The notes under the pieces: model-generated | Databases searched by the model: none | What the model was told of the DNA's origin: nothing | The model's input: only the letters and a program-made list of their open reading frames with translations | Shown: in pieces, positions 1-11,500 of the stretch | How positions within the stretch are numbered: the stretch's first letter is position 1 | Layout: each line of letters opens with the position of its first letter | Source: Synanceia verrucosa | Lineage: Eukaryota > Chordata > Actinopteri > Perciformes > Synanceiidae | Direction of reading: 5' to 3' | DNA length: 64,000 nt | Assembly: GCA_029721515.1 (NCBI GenBank) | Contig: CM056556.1 | Span: 22,551,169 to 22,615,168, forward strand | Translations under genes and position numbers: made by a program

Positions 1-1740
1 GCATCATCAAGCTATCAGCAAAGGATGAGAAGCATGTCGTCCTCTCCAACACGCCAACCAGAAGAAGCCTGGGCAGCACATCTTCCACTCCACCACACCA
101 AACAGGAGAAACCTCCGCAGGATGACCTCATCACCACCACGTCACTCAGAACCAGAAGATGAAGCCTGACTGGTCTGCACAACCACTACTCCACCAGGTA
201 GACTGGATCCATGGATACCTGTGAGATGAGAACGCACAGGGACTACGAGGCACAAAACTAATCTGCAGCATGTGTTAAAGGGAGGAAGAGGAAACATCCT
301 CTTCTCCACTACCCTAAAAGATACAACCTGAGCAGCATCGCCTCTTCTCCATCTCACCACCATCAGGACAGACGAAGCCTGGATGACACCACCTCCTTCT
401 CAACAAGTAGCCTCAGCTCACGGACACCTGGGAGCTGGGAGCACAGGGGCTCCGGGGAAGAAGATGAGTTAGTAAAATGACTTAATGGAGGCATCGAAAT
501 GAAGAAGAAGAGAAGCTCAGTGTGTCAGAGGAAGTCCCCGGCAGTCTAGACCTATAGCAGCATAACTAAGGATTGATCCAAGGCAGCCTGAGTCAACCTT
601 GGATCAGTCCTAACTATAAGCACTATCAAAAAGGAAAGTCTTAAGCCTACTCTTGAATAAGGGGATGGTGTCTGCCTCCCGGACTGAAAGAGGGAGTTGG
701 TTCCACAGAAGAGGAGCTTCTAAAAAAGCTCTAGCTCCCATTCTACTTTTATAAACCCTAGGAACCGCTAGTAGTCCTGCATTCTGAGAGTGTAGAGTTC
801 TAGCAGGATTATAAGGCACTATTAGCTCTTTAAGATAAGATGGTGCCTGACCATTAAGTGCCTTGTAGGTGAGGAGGAGGATTTTAAATTCTATTCTAGA
901 TTTTACAGGGAGCCAGTGCAGAGAGGCTAACACCGGAGAAATATGGTCTCTTTTCCTGGTTCTGGTCAGAACACGTGCTGCAGCGTTCTGGACCAGCTGG
1001 AGAGTCCTGATGGACTTATTAGGGCAGCCTGATAATAACGAGTTACAATAGTCCAGCCTGGAAGTTACAAATGCATGGACTAATTTTTCTGCATCGTTTT
1101 GGGAGAGAATATGCCTTATTTTTGCAATGTTACGCAGATGAAAAAAAGCTGTTCTAGCTGTTTGTTTCATGTGGACGTTGAAGGACATATCTTGGTCAAA
1201 AATTACCCCTAGATTCCTTACAGTGGTGTTCGAGGCTGGTACAAAGCCACCTAGAGTAAATAAGTCATTAGATAGGTTATTTCTGAGATTTTCAGGGCCA
1301 ATTAGAATAACCTCAGTTTTATCTGAATTTAACAACAAGAAATTGTGCGCCATCCAAGTTTTTATATCCTGAAGACATGTTTGGAGTTTAGCTAACTGGC
1401 TGGATTCGTCTGACTTAAATGACAAATATAGCTGAGTATCATCTGCATAACAGTGAAAGTTTGTGGAGTGTTTCCTGATAACATTGCCTAAAGGAAGCAT
1501 ATATAAAGTAAATAGAATAGGCCCAAGCACAGAACCTTGAGGAACTCCATAACTGACTATGGACTGCATGGAGGACTCATCATTAATGTGAACAAACTGT
1601 GATTGATCCGATAAGTAGGATTTGAACCAGCTTAAAGCAGGTCCTCTGATGCCAGTTAAATGTTCTAATCTCTGCAACAGGATATGATGGTATGGCCTTA
1701 TGATGGCCTTAGTGAAACACAGGGGTTCACTAAGGCCCAT
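1..1740 (-). mobile_element. L2-like non-LTR retrotransposon, 5'-truncated
   Basis: On the minus strand, 1740 to 610 is open for 376 codons and encodes the C-terminal half of a reverse transcriptase: HHILLQRLEHLTGIRGPALS, GVPQGSVLGPILFTLYM and the catalytic YADDTQLY, then the family's C-terminal thumb-like region ending in FKSRLKTFLF. From 609 leftwards to the window edge is the 3' untranslated part. The first RT blocks and any endonuclease domain are missing, so the copy is 5'-truncated near 1740. The open frame shows little decay and suggests a fairly recent insertion upstream of the ptprz1 promoter. Confidence 0.8.
610..1740 (-). pseudogene. Reverse transcriptase fragment of the L2-like element
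   Basis: 376-codon open frame, partial protein. Visible RT motifs: LSWFKSYLSDQSQFVHIND (block 3), GVPQGSVLGPILF (block 4) and YADDTQLYLSF (block 5, two catalytic aspartates). The FDTVDH motif expected just before HHILLQRL is replaced by KAIIRPYHH, and the start Met is fortuitous, lying in a 12-bp inverted repeat at the truncation point. Not expected to be functional on its own. Confidence 0.8.
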
Positions 1741-2136
1741 TCAAGTTGATTGTTGATTAAGTTCATCGAATCAAGTATTTTTTTAAATGTTGATGAGGTT
1801 CTGCTTATCCTTCCGTTTTTTCCTCTTTTTTCCTTCCATTTTTCATCACTTTCCCTTTGTCTCTCAATTTTTCTTTTTGTTCTCCTTTTTCACTTTCCCA
1901 TCTTCCCTTTTTAACCTCAAACATAATCGATTTCCTCCACTTCTTCTCTTCTCCCATGCTTCCATTACCTTTTACACCCTAATTTCTTTATTCATCATTT
2001 CCTTTTATTTATTAATCGTTTAAACTTCTTTAATTATTTCTTAATCCTAACAATTACCCTGTTGTTATAATTATCTCTATGTTCCTGTACTAGTAAAAAT
2101 AATTGTAAAACCTGGGAAATGCATGAACATGTAAAA

Positions 2137-2168
<32 letters not shown>

Positions 2169-2199
2169 GCCCGTTAATGTGTGTTTCTGTAAGTTGTGG
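1741..2199. other. AT-rich spacer upstream of ptprz1
   Basis: T/C-rich sequence (1790-2030) and then AT-rich DNA ending in an (AAAT)n array at about 2133-2167. No gene or promoter motif recognised; the short ORFs here are low-complexity artefacts. Confidence 0.5.
2133..2167. repeat. (AAAT)n microsatellite
   Basis: About nine tandem AAAT units directly upstream of the CpG-rich first-exon region. Confidence 0.9.
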
Positions 2200-2510
2200 T
2201 TGATGTCTGGAGGAGGTGAGGCCGGTGAGGCTGCAAGTTGTGGGCGGCGCGCGTCTTCTGTCTGGCGGCTCGTCTGCACTCAGTCAGTCGGTGTAGAGGA
2301 GAGCGGACGGAGCGGAGCGTCGGGGCGCACCGGGATTCCGGATCTGTACTGCTACACACAACACGGCAGCAATACCACAACTGAGAGACCAGACAGGAGC
2401 GGAGCAGCATGGAGCTCTGAGGGTTCGCGGGGCCGACCTGCTCCCCAACAAACAATTTGTTGACCGCATTTTTTAGTTTTTTTTTCCCCCTTCACCCCCT
2501 TCCAACCAAC
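2200..2510 (+). promoter_or_regulatory. CpG-rich promoter/5' UTR region of ptprz1
   Basis: Base composition changes from AT-rich repeat sequence to a CpG-dense stretch (about 2240-2350) directly upstream of the ATG at 2511, as expected for a TATA-less CpG-type vertebrate promoter and 5' UTR. No TATA box is visible and the transcription start cannot be placed from sequence alone. A minimal upstream ORF (ATG GAG CTC TGA, 2409-2420) and a T-rich tract (about 2470-2490) lie between the CpG stretch and the start codon. Confidence 0.5.
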
Positions 2511-2571
2511 ATGGAGACTACAGGCTGCTGGCTGCTCCTCACGGCACACTTCATCCTCATCTGCCAACAAG
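2511..2571 (+). CDS. ptprz1: ptprz1 exon 1 (coding part): signal peptide
   Basis: ATG at 2511 opens METTGCWLLLTAHFILICQQ, a typical signal peptide with hydrophobic core LLLTAHFILI. It ends at AAG|GTAAGA, a near-consensus donor, in phase 1. The next coding exon is 30.8 kb away, and joining gives GCT (Ala21) followed by EGYAYRNQRK, matching the mature N terminus of PTPRZ proteins. This is the only ATG here that leads into a signal peptide and correct splice phase. Confidence 0.92.
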
Positions 2572-5500
2572 GTAAGACACCTATCATTCGTGTTTTGTCC
2601 TTAATAATTTGCCTCACTGAAAAACCCTCAAATCTTTCATTTATTTACACCTCGTGGTTCTGCGCCTACTTTTAAGGTGACTGTGCAGGTGAGCTCACGG
2701 GAAGTGAGCTGTGTCCCAAACAAATAATAAACAGTCTTGCAGCGTGTGTATTTGTATTTTGTTGTGGTAGTTCCGTTTTATTTACTCACAATTCAACCCG
2801 CTGTGCATAACACGTCGTGCGTCTTTGGAAACATTTAAATGGGGTTTGAAACATTTTTTTTTTCACATGGGCTTGAACATCGCTGGTGTTTTCTTCTGTC
2901 AGTGATCATCAGCGTCACCGTGCTCTTCTCTGAGTCGTAGATTAAAACGTTGGAGAGGCGCAGGGGCGTCACATATCAGCTGCAAACCAGAGGTGTCATG
3001 CATGAAAAGAGAAGTTTGGACACGGTGGTCTGACTGGCTTATTAAGGGTGTCAGAGGCTCCATGATCTGGCAACAACTGCAGTAGTCCTATAATGCTTCT
3101 CAGAAACATATACGTTCATTGTAAAACTATAAACCTGATCTGCTGCATGTCTGTTTTATTTGCCAATCCTTTTATGGTGATGCAGGACAGGAAGAATGTC
3201 AGGTTTTTAAATCTCATCAGGAATCATGTTGTTGTGACAGTAAACAGAGAGGCCCTGCAGGTGTCTGATCAGGAATAGACTTGTTCAACGGTTTAGTGTA
3301 TTTTGGGGACTTGTCTGTGGAAGTAAATAATCACATTTCAGGTTTGGTGGTGTCTGTGTTCCAGCTTGCCTGCAAAAATGAAGGGATGCAGTTGTTTTTA
3401 AAAAAAGAAAAACATCCAGCAGGGATGGAGCTTCACACCTAGCCAGGAGTTTTCAGGATTCAGTAAACCTCTAGACCAGCAGCGAAAGTCCCTCTGGTAA
3501 GCTCATTTGCCATTTATCAACGGAAATGTGATGACAAGTGAGACTGTTGAAAGCTTAGCGTCAGTGCCAACAGTAAACGTAAATAAGCAAATGTTTGATG
3601 TTGACTCTACACTTTCTGATGCATTTCAGTGATGCCACAGATGTAGGCTCACTGGAATCTTAATTAGCATCTAATCACAAATTCAAAGCTACTGCATGTA
3701 GTTTTGTTCAAAGCAAAGTGCCCCTATCAGTTTTCCATTACCCAGCAGCAAACTTTGTGCAGTCTGTAAGTTTGTGTGTGTCTGTCTTTGCAGCTTGTTT
3801 GCTGTCTGTCTCTTCTTATGGCGCTTTTCCACTGGCGTGGTATGGTACAACAAGGCTCTACACAGTTGTGGTGCTTTTCCACTAGTACATGGTATCTGGT
3901 ACTACTTTTTTCGTACCTCCTCAGCCCTGGTTCCAAGTGAGCCGAAGCGATACTAAAACATGACGTCAGCAGACTGCCTTCTACTGATTGGCCAACGAGT
4001 GTCGTCATTGGACGCGTCATTGGATGCGGGATTGCTTCGCTATTTTTACACTTCCTGGAGTCTTCTCTGTCTCTCTTCTTTCTCTCTGTGTGACAAAAAG
4101 CCACAGAGTGAGCAACAAATACATGATCGCTTTGGTGTCCTCCATTGTTTGTGATAGAAGTAGTGTTGTTCTTCTTTTTCCCGGTTTTCTGTGTCACATG
4201 TGAATGACGTCATGGCAATTTTGTACTGCCGATGACGACCCCGCCTACGCCGAGGAGGTACTCAGTTGTAATGGAAAAGCACCAAAACTGGGCCATACCG
4301 GGCCGTACCGTGCTGTGCCGTGCCATTACTGTGTAGTGGAAAAGTGCCATTAGTGAGTAGTGGGGGCAGTTGTGGTTCAGTGGTAGAGCAGGTCAACTAC
4401 CAATTGGAAGATCGATGGTTCAATTCCAGCCTCCAGTAGTCAAGTGCTGTGGTGTTCTTGAGCAAGATGCCGAACTCCAGATTGCTCCCAATGCTGTGAA
4501 TGTGAAAAAAAAACTTGATGGTTGTCTCCCACCATCAGGATGAATGTGGGTTTGAATGGGTAATGTGACAAGATTCACTCTCTATGCTCTCATGGCGTTG
4601 TTTTCAGAGAAGAAGCTGCACACAGCAGACAGAGAGACTAGCTTATGAACAAAAAAGGGCTGTTAAATTAATCAAATTCAAATTCCAATCACAATTTTGG
4701 CCAGTGCACCCGGTTGAGTGCACCGCAACTGGAATATTCTGGGGTGACGGTGGTGTCACCCCTCACTGCTTAGTGCTCGCTGGGGGATGGACTGCCCACA
4801 GTGTAGCAATGTCCGTGGCGTCTCATTTACCATGCTATATGGATGTGCCAAATTTGGCTGTGTCATGATCTTTTATACCTATACATGTACTGTGTTTATG
4901 TATGAAAATGCTCTCTCTGAATTTGTGTTTCCAAAGTCAGTGAGTAATAATCATGATCTCGATATTAACCACAATAATTATGATTGTGATTTTTGCCATA
5001 ACCAAGCAGCCCCAGGAAATAGCAGAGAATTTAGCTCCTAAAAAGTCAGTTGTCTCAGTCAGGGGTTGGTGGAGACCAAAAACAGAGTGAGAAGACAGTG
5101 AGTAGTACTGTTCATTCAGTAGATGTCGGTGTAAAAGTTGGGGTTCAGAGTTTCTTTTTGAAATTGGAAGTTGGCTGTTGAGGATACAATTTCGCCACAT
5201 CTGTAGCTGTAGTAGCTGTTCTGTCAGGGATGCACTGCATGTGGATTAGGGGTGGGAAAAAATATTGATATTGTGATATATCACGATAATTTGTCTTCTA
5301 AAATGTACACTATTATATACAGCAATGCAACAGCTTAACAGTAAAAATTGAAGAAAGTGCAGCTAGGGTTGGTTTTGATGGAAAATACTTGTATCAAAAC
5401 TATTCATACTGGCAGTGATGGAAATATGCAAATGTTTCAGCACTTCAGTTTCATACTCAGTAAGTAGCACTGATTCGAGTTCTTTATCCACAGTGTCTTG

Positions 5501-8500
5501 GGTGTGTGAAGGGGCTATCATTTGGAACAACCTTTACTACTCAAATTAAAAATAAATGTCAATGGGTTTGGCAAGTGTTTCTAATAATGGACCCGCCAAT
5601 GAGTCAAAGGGGTTTCAGAAGTCAGTGTGGATGAATCAGGATTTGTCACCATAAGTCAGAACACTAGAAGGGTTTGTAGCTTCTTATCCTCTGCTCCTAG
5701 CCGTACGGTGCAGTCACAGCTTGCCAGAGAGGACACTGATCTGCTTGGTTGAATCTTTTCGGTGGGTGAGACGTGAAACAAAGATTAGGGGGTAGAGAGC
5801 TGGTCGCAGCCAGTTTTGGCTTGAAGAGATGTGAAACCTTTTGTGCCCGGGCCAGTGAGCCTGGATCTGTGCTAGATGGTTTGGTACCTGCAAAAAGCCT
5901 CCAGGCTCCCTCACACCTCCTCCCTTTTCATTTGGGCTGTTTTTATTTTATTTATTTTTTTCCAAATGAAGCTTGGCTGAAAGGTTGGGTTACAAAGAGG
6001 TGCTAGCTTGCTGAGGAGGCAGTGCAGGAATGGTTAGTGGTGGAAAGAAAAGACACATGAGGAGAAAACTCAGCACCATCTGTCCTTCCCAAAAGATATT
6101 TGTGAATGGGCAGTGCCAGCCGTGCCCAAAGCTCCGCCTGGGCTCTTGGAGTCTCCGGGCCTCTTGTTGTCTAACAGGGAGTCTGCTGACAGATGGTTGT
6201 CACAGTGAGGCAGTCTGTCGGTCAAACACATGCAGAGGGAGGCTGTAGATGTGAAGCCCACTACCACAGACACTAGGCATGTCGACCAAGCTTATTTTGT
6301 TTGTCTCACAGTGATTTTACTGAAGATTTTCAAGGTATTTATTTGGTTTGGTTTGTTGGTGATATAATGGTACCTGGCCATCTGAACTCTCTGTCTCTTT
6401 ACACCAAGAACCACAATGGAGTGCGAGTGGAGTTTTGGGAATCATTATTAAAAAGATGTTGAGATTTAAAATGATATGTCTGTGTGTGTGTGTGTGCGCT
6501 CGTGTGTGTGTGTGTGTCTCTGCACTCTCAGCTTAACAATTTCAACATGGTGTTTGTTTGCCACTTTCTCCTTGTTCTACTCAGGTGCTTTCATTCTTTA
6601 TCAAAATCATCATCATTTCTCTCTGTGTCCCCTTTAACACTTCATTATATTGCCAAAAGAATTCACTCACCCATCCAAATAATCAGAATCAGGTGTTCCA
6701 ATCACTTCCATGGCCACAGGTGTATAAAATCAAGCACCTAGGCATGCAGACTGATTTTACAAACATTTGTGAAAGAATGGGTCGCTCTCAGGAGCTCAGT
6801 GAATTCCAGTGTGGAACTGTGATAGGATGCTACCTGTGCAACAAATCCAGTCGTGAAATTTCCTCGCTAAACATTCCACAGTCAACTGTCAGCTGTATTA
6901 TAAGAACGTGGAAGTGTTTGGGAACGACAGCAACTCAGCCACGAAGTGGTAGGACACATAAACTGAAGGAGGGGGGTCAGCGGATGCTGAGACACAGTCA
7001 ATCATGAGACACAGTCAATCACTACATACCTCCAAACTTAATGTGGCCTTCAGATTAGCTCAAGAACAGTGCACAGAGAGCTTCATGGAATGGGTTTCCA
7101 TGGCCGAGCAGCTGCATCCAAGCCATACATCACCAAGTGCAATGCAAAGCGTTGGATGCAGTGATGTAAAGCACGCCGCCACTGGACTCTAGAGCAGTGG
7201 AGATGCGTTCTCTGGAGTGACGAATTGCGCTTTTCCATCTGGCAATCTGATGGCAGAGTCTGGCTTTGGCAGTTGCCAGGAGAATGAAACTTGTCGGACC
7301 GCATTGTGCCAAGTGTACAGTTTGGTGGAGGGGGGATTATGGTGTGGGGTTGTTTTTCAGGAGCTGGGCTTGGCCCCTTAGTTCCAGTGAAAGGAACTCT
7401 GAATGCTTCAGCATACCAAGACATTTTGGACAATTCCATGCTCCCAACTTTGTGGGAACAGTTTGGCTCTGGCCCCTTCCTCTTCCAACATGACTGTGCA
7501 TCAGTGCACAAAGCAAGGTCCATAAAGACATGGATGACAGAGTCTGGTGTGGATGAACTTGACTGGCCTGCACAGAGTCCTGACCTCAACCCAAGCCAGG
7601 CCTTCTCGTCCAACATCAGTGTGTGACCTCACAAATACGCTTCTGGAAGAATGATCAAAAATTCCCATAAACACACTCCTAAACCTTGTGGACAGCCTTC
7701 CCAGAAGAGTTGAAGCTGTTATAGCTGCAAAGGGTGGACCGACATCATGTTGAACCCTATAGATTAGCAATGGGATGTCACTTAAGGTCATATGCGAGTC
7801 AAGGCAGGTAAACGAATACTTTTGGCAATATAGTGTATGTGATATAGTCATCAACAGATTAATAGACAATGAAAATAATTGTTAGCTGCTGCTCTGCTCA
7901 TGTTACTTCAGTAGGGCTGCGGCTATTGAATATTTTAGTAATCGAGTATTCTACCGAATATTCTAGTGATTAATCGAGTATTTGTATAAAACATACTTTT
8001 GCTTAGTTAAAGAGCAATTATAAATATATAACAGAAAATAAGACATTTCTCTAAATAATGAACAACCAACTGGTTTCCTTTTTTATAAAATTAGATGTAG
8101 GCCTACCAGACTAGCTCAGCGGTACCGTGCTGGCTCCGCGGGGACACTGGGCTTGCTCCGAGGCACTGTACTGTCTCAGTGGCATAGGTTCATAAAACTT
8201 TGCCAAGTGCTCTGTAACACTGGCTTCAGCATCAGCTGTACTGGACTGTCACAGTGACCATCATAGTGTTTGCCATAAACACTGTCGTAAAACCTGAAAA
8301 CAACTTCCTATCGTGAGCATTTTCAAATGAACGTGAACGGAGCGTTCATTCTCGCCAGAGTGAACGCTGCTCCCGTTCATGACTTGAAAACTGAGCCCTT
8401 AAGTTCACTGTTCAGCGAAAATATGAACAACATGCACAACACTGTCCGGCTAATATGAGCAGCTGTGAGAACTTCTGTCTTCCTCTGTGCTAGCCGTTCA

Positions 8501-11500
8501 CCACACAGCTTGCTACTGTCTGTACTAAACTGTTATTCAAGGCGGAGGAAATTGCCTCGAGCCTTTTTTGTACTCGAGTTACACAAGTTTCTCAAGTAAT
8601 CGTTTCAGCCATATACTTCAGTGATGTCGAAGTGTTCATATACACATGGCAACTATTATTATTGTCTGTCCATCCTGGGAGAGGGATCCCTCCTCTGTTG
8701 TTCTTCCTGAGGTTTCTTCCATTCATTTTTCCCTGTTAACTGTCAGCTGTTTTTGAAAATCGAAAGTGCCTTGTGCCAGCATTTTTGCCCATTTTTCAGT
8801 CATATTTCAAGACCCACTCCATATTTTGTACCACGTCTCTGAAAACACAGAGAAGCTCAAATGAAATAATAGTCGTGCTATTTCATCATGAAAAAAAAGT
8901 TGGGTTTTACTAGGGCTGGGATGATAACCGCATCACCGCAATACCGCGGTCATGTGATGCCTACCGCGGTGTTGAGCTCATTACCGTCATCACCGCAATA
9001 TACTAAATATTAAAAAAAATTATCCCTACATATTTGCTGTTGAAAGTTACAAGACTGTATATTGTGTTTGCTCTCTAAATGCGATCGTTTCCACTTCCTG
9101 CTTTTGCTGTGGCGCATATTAACTCTTTGTGTCCTGGCTACAAATCACAGAAGCACCAACATTACTTTCAGGCTGCAGGAGACTGTGATCAGTGACCAGC
9201 TGCAAAAAAAAACACTTTGACATAGTATTACATCAATGGCGCTCAAGCGTTGGATTTTGAATGACGTTGTATTATGTCAATGGCACTCAAAGAGTTAAAG
9301 GGTTTTTGGGGGAGTTTTTCCTTAGTTGATGTGAGGGTCGCCAGTAAAGGACAAAGGGTGTCATATCCTGTAAAGACTGTGAAGCCCTCTGAGGCAAATT
9401 GTGATATTGGGCTATTCAAATAAAATTGATTTGAATTGACTTAACTTACTCTTGGGTATTGGCACAATATGATGTCACACTATGGGGTGTGGATGGTGGT
9501 GCCATGAAGCACACAGATTTTAGTGTCAGTGGCTGTAATCACAGAAATATATGGGATATAGAATGATGGTAATCAAGACCTGAAGTAATCAAAGAAATAA
9601 GCAACTGGCTGAAAGTTGACTAACAGAGTCTGACTCTCTGATGTCAACAAGGAGGATAGAAAAACGGGCCACGATAGGAAAATGCCCTGTAGGTTTAAAC
9701 GCAGTTTGATGCCAGTGGATAGTAAACTATGGCGTGGCAGGTTCTGAAATCTAAATGTAATTGGAAACAAACTGATCAAGGAGGAAAGACCAACAAGATT
9801 GTGGTCACCTTGGACGACCTCTTCTTTCTAACTTTTCCTTTAGTTCCTCTCTCTCACTCTCTTTCCATTGATTTATGCCCCCCATCTCTTTCCAAAGCAG
9901 CTTCAGCTGGGCAGACGTCCCTCGCTGCCCCACTGATAGTCTGGAGAGAAAAAAAGCAGCAGATTTCCAGTCGTGGCAGTGGGGGTATTTGATGACCAGA
10001 TTAGTGGGTATTAGGCTCAACAGCATTCACTCAGGCATACATAGGGGCCACCGTTTTCAATCCTCCTGAGTCGCCCCTCTTTTTCTTCACGCTGGCCCAT
10101 GGCTGAATGGAGGCCGGGGTTACGTGGGGGAAACAACCAGCCGGGTCCTCGGCGGAGGTCAGATGAGGAGGCCCGTCCGTCCTGCGCCGCCTCCTCTGGC
10201 CAGGCCCGGTAAATTATGCTGTCAGAGGGGAGATTTGTTTTGTAACAGTAGGAAAGGGGGCAACTACAGAAAGAAGGGAGGTGGAAGAGGGCAGATCGAG
10301 GAGGGGGTTGGGTAGGGGGTGCAGAGCAACAGAGAAAAGGAGAGGGTGAGGGGTGGTTTTCAGGGAATTGGGGGGAGCATTAAAGCGTGATGCATGATGG
10401 CACTACGATTTGTCCTAGTGGCGGTGGCAATGAGGAGAAGAGGACGCTATCACACTGTGAAGCTGGAGCACAAGTGTGGGAGCGCAGAGTATTAGGGTGG
10501 GGGAGCATCCGCACACACATTCTTCCTCAGACTCACAGAGAGATGGAGTGCAGGTTAAGCAGCACTCCTGCCTTCATTAGTCTTCGTTAACACCCGGCAG
10601 CCTCGTTACCCCCCCCCCTCCACTCCCACCTCACTTTTCTCAGGCCTCCGTTCCCCTCACGCTCTGTAAAAAAATAATCTGGTGTTGTGTGTATCGTTAG
10701 TCTTGTCTCCTTCCAGTTATGAAGCTTATTTTACGTTGGAAGACCTTTTTATTGAACGCGTGTCATGTTCTTTTGAAAACACAAGGCCTTCAGCTTTATG
10801 AGTCTGTGAACTACACTGCACTACAGTGTTTTAACAAGAAAGCTGAACAAATATATGCTTCTACTATACTGGATGCTTTGTGTATCAGGTTATACTCAGT
10901 TTTCTCCAGCCTGACATATTTGGCATCTTTTGAAACTACAGTTTGAAATAAAGTTCTCTGAGTTTGAACAAAGTTTAGCTCAACAGCACAGGATTGTAAA
11001 CATGGAAGCCTTTAGAATTTCAGATTTTTTTTAGCCAGTTTTTTTTCCCGTTGCATTTCCTCTGGACAAGATCTCTCTTTTTTATGTTTCTTACTCATCA
11101 ATCTTCTTGAAGATGTCTTTTTTTTTCTGTCCAGCTTTTTTCTGTTTTCTGTCCTCCACTCTGTCTCATTTTCTCTCCTCCTTTCATATGACTCTGAGCT
11201 GCTGAACATCCTCCATCACTCTGTTGTCCTACATTTCCCCCTTTTAGAGCCTCATGCCATCCTTCTACTATCAGCCCCCCTCCTTTTTTTCTTCATCCCC
11301 TCCCTTAACGTTTTTAATCCTCCTCCTCCATCTCATTTGTTTCTCTGGTTTCTGGGCAAATGAGGGAGTGAGGGGTGTTAAGGGTGTTTTTTTGTGTCTT
11401 CTTATTCTTCTTCTTTTGATTAGCCAACCGTCTTGTCTCTGCTGGTGTCTGCCCGGTGCTCTGCCACTGGCGTCACCCACCCCCCTTCCTCCTCTTCCTC

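Noticed and set aside
2167..2463. 98-codon ORF over the CpG-rich first exon region
   Set aside because: Explained by GC-rich 5' UTR sequence; it does not lead into the ptprz1 frame and resembles no protein.
3727..4203. ORFs on both strands around 3.7-4.2 kb
   Set aside because: They lie in a non-autonomous MITE and its flank and resemble no transposase or host protein.
7083..7616. 177-codon minus-strand ORF, mirrored at 20569-21105
   Set aside because: Antisense shadow of Tc1 transposase; both copies have it only because they share the element.
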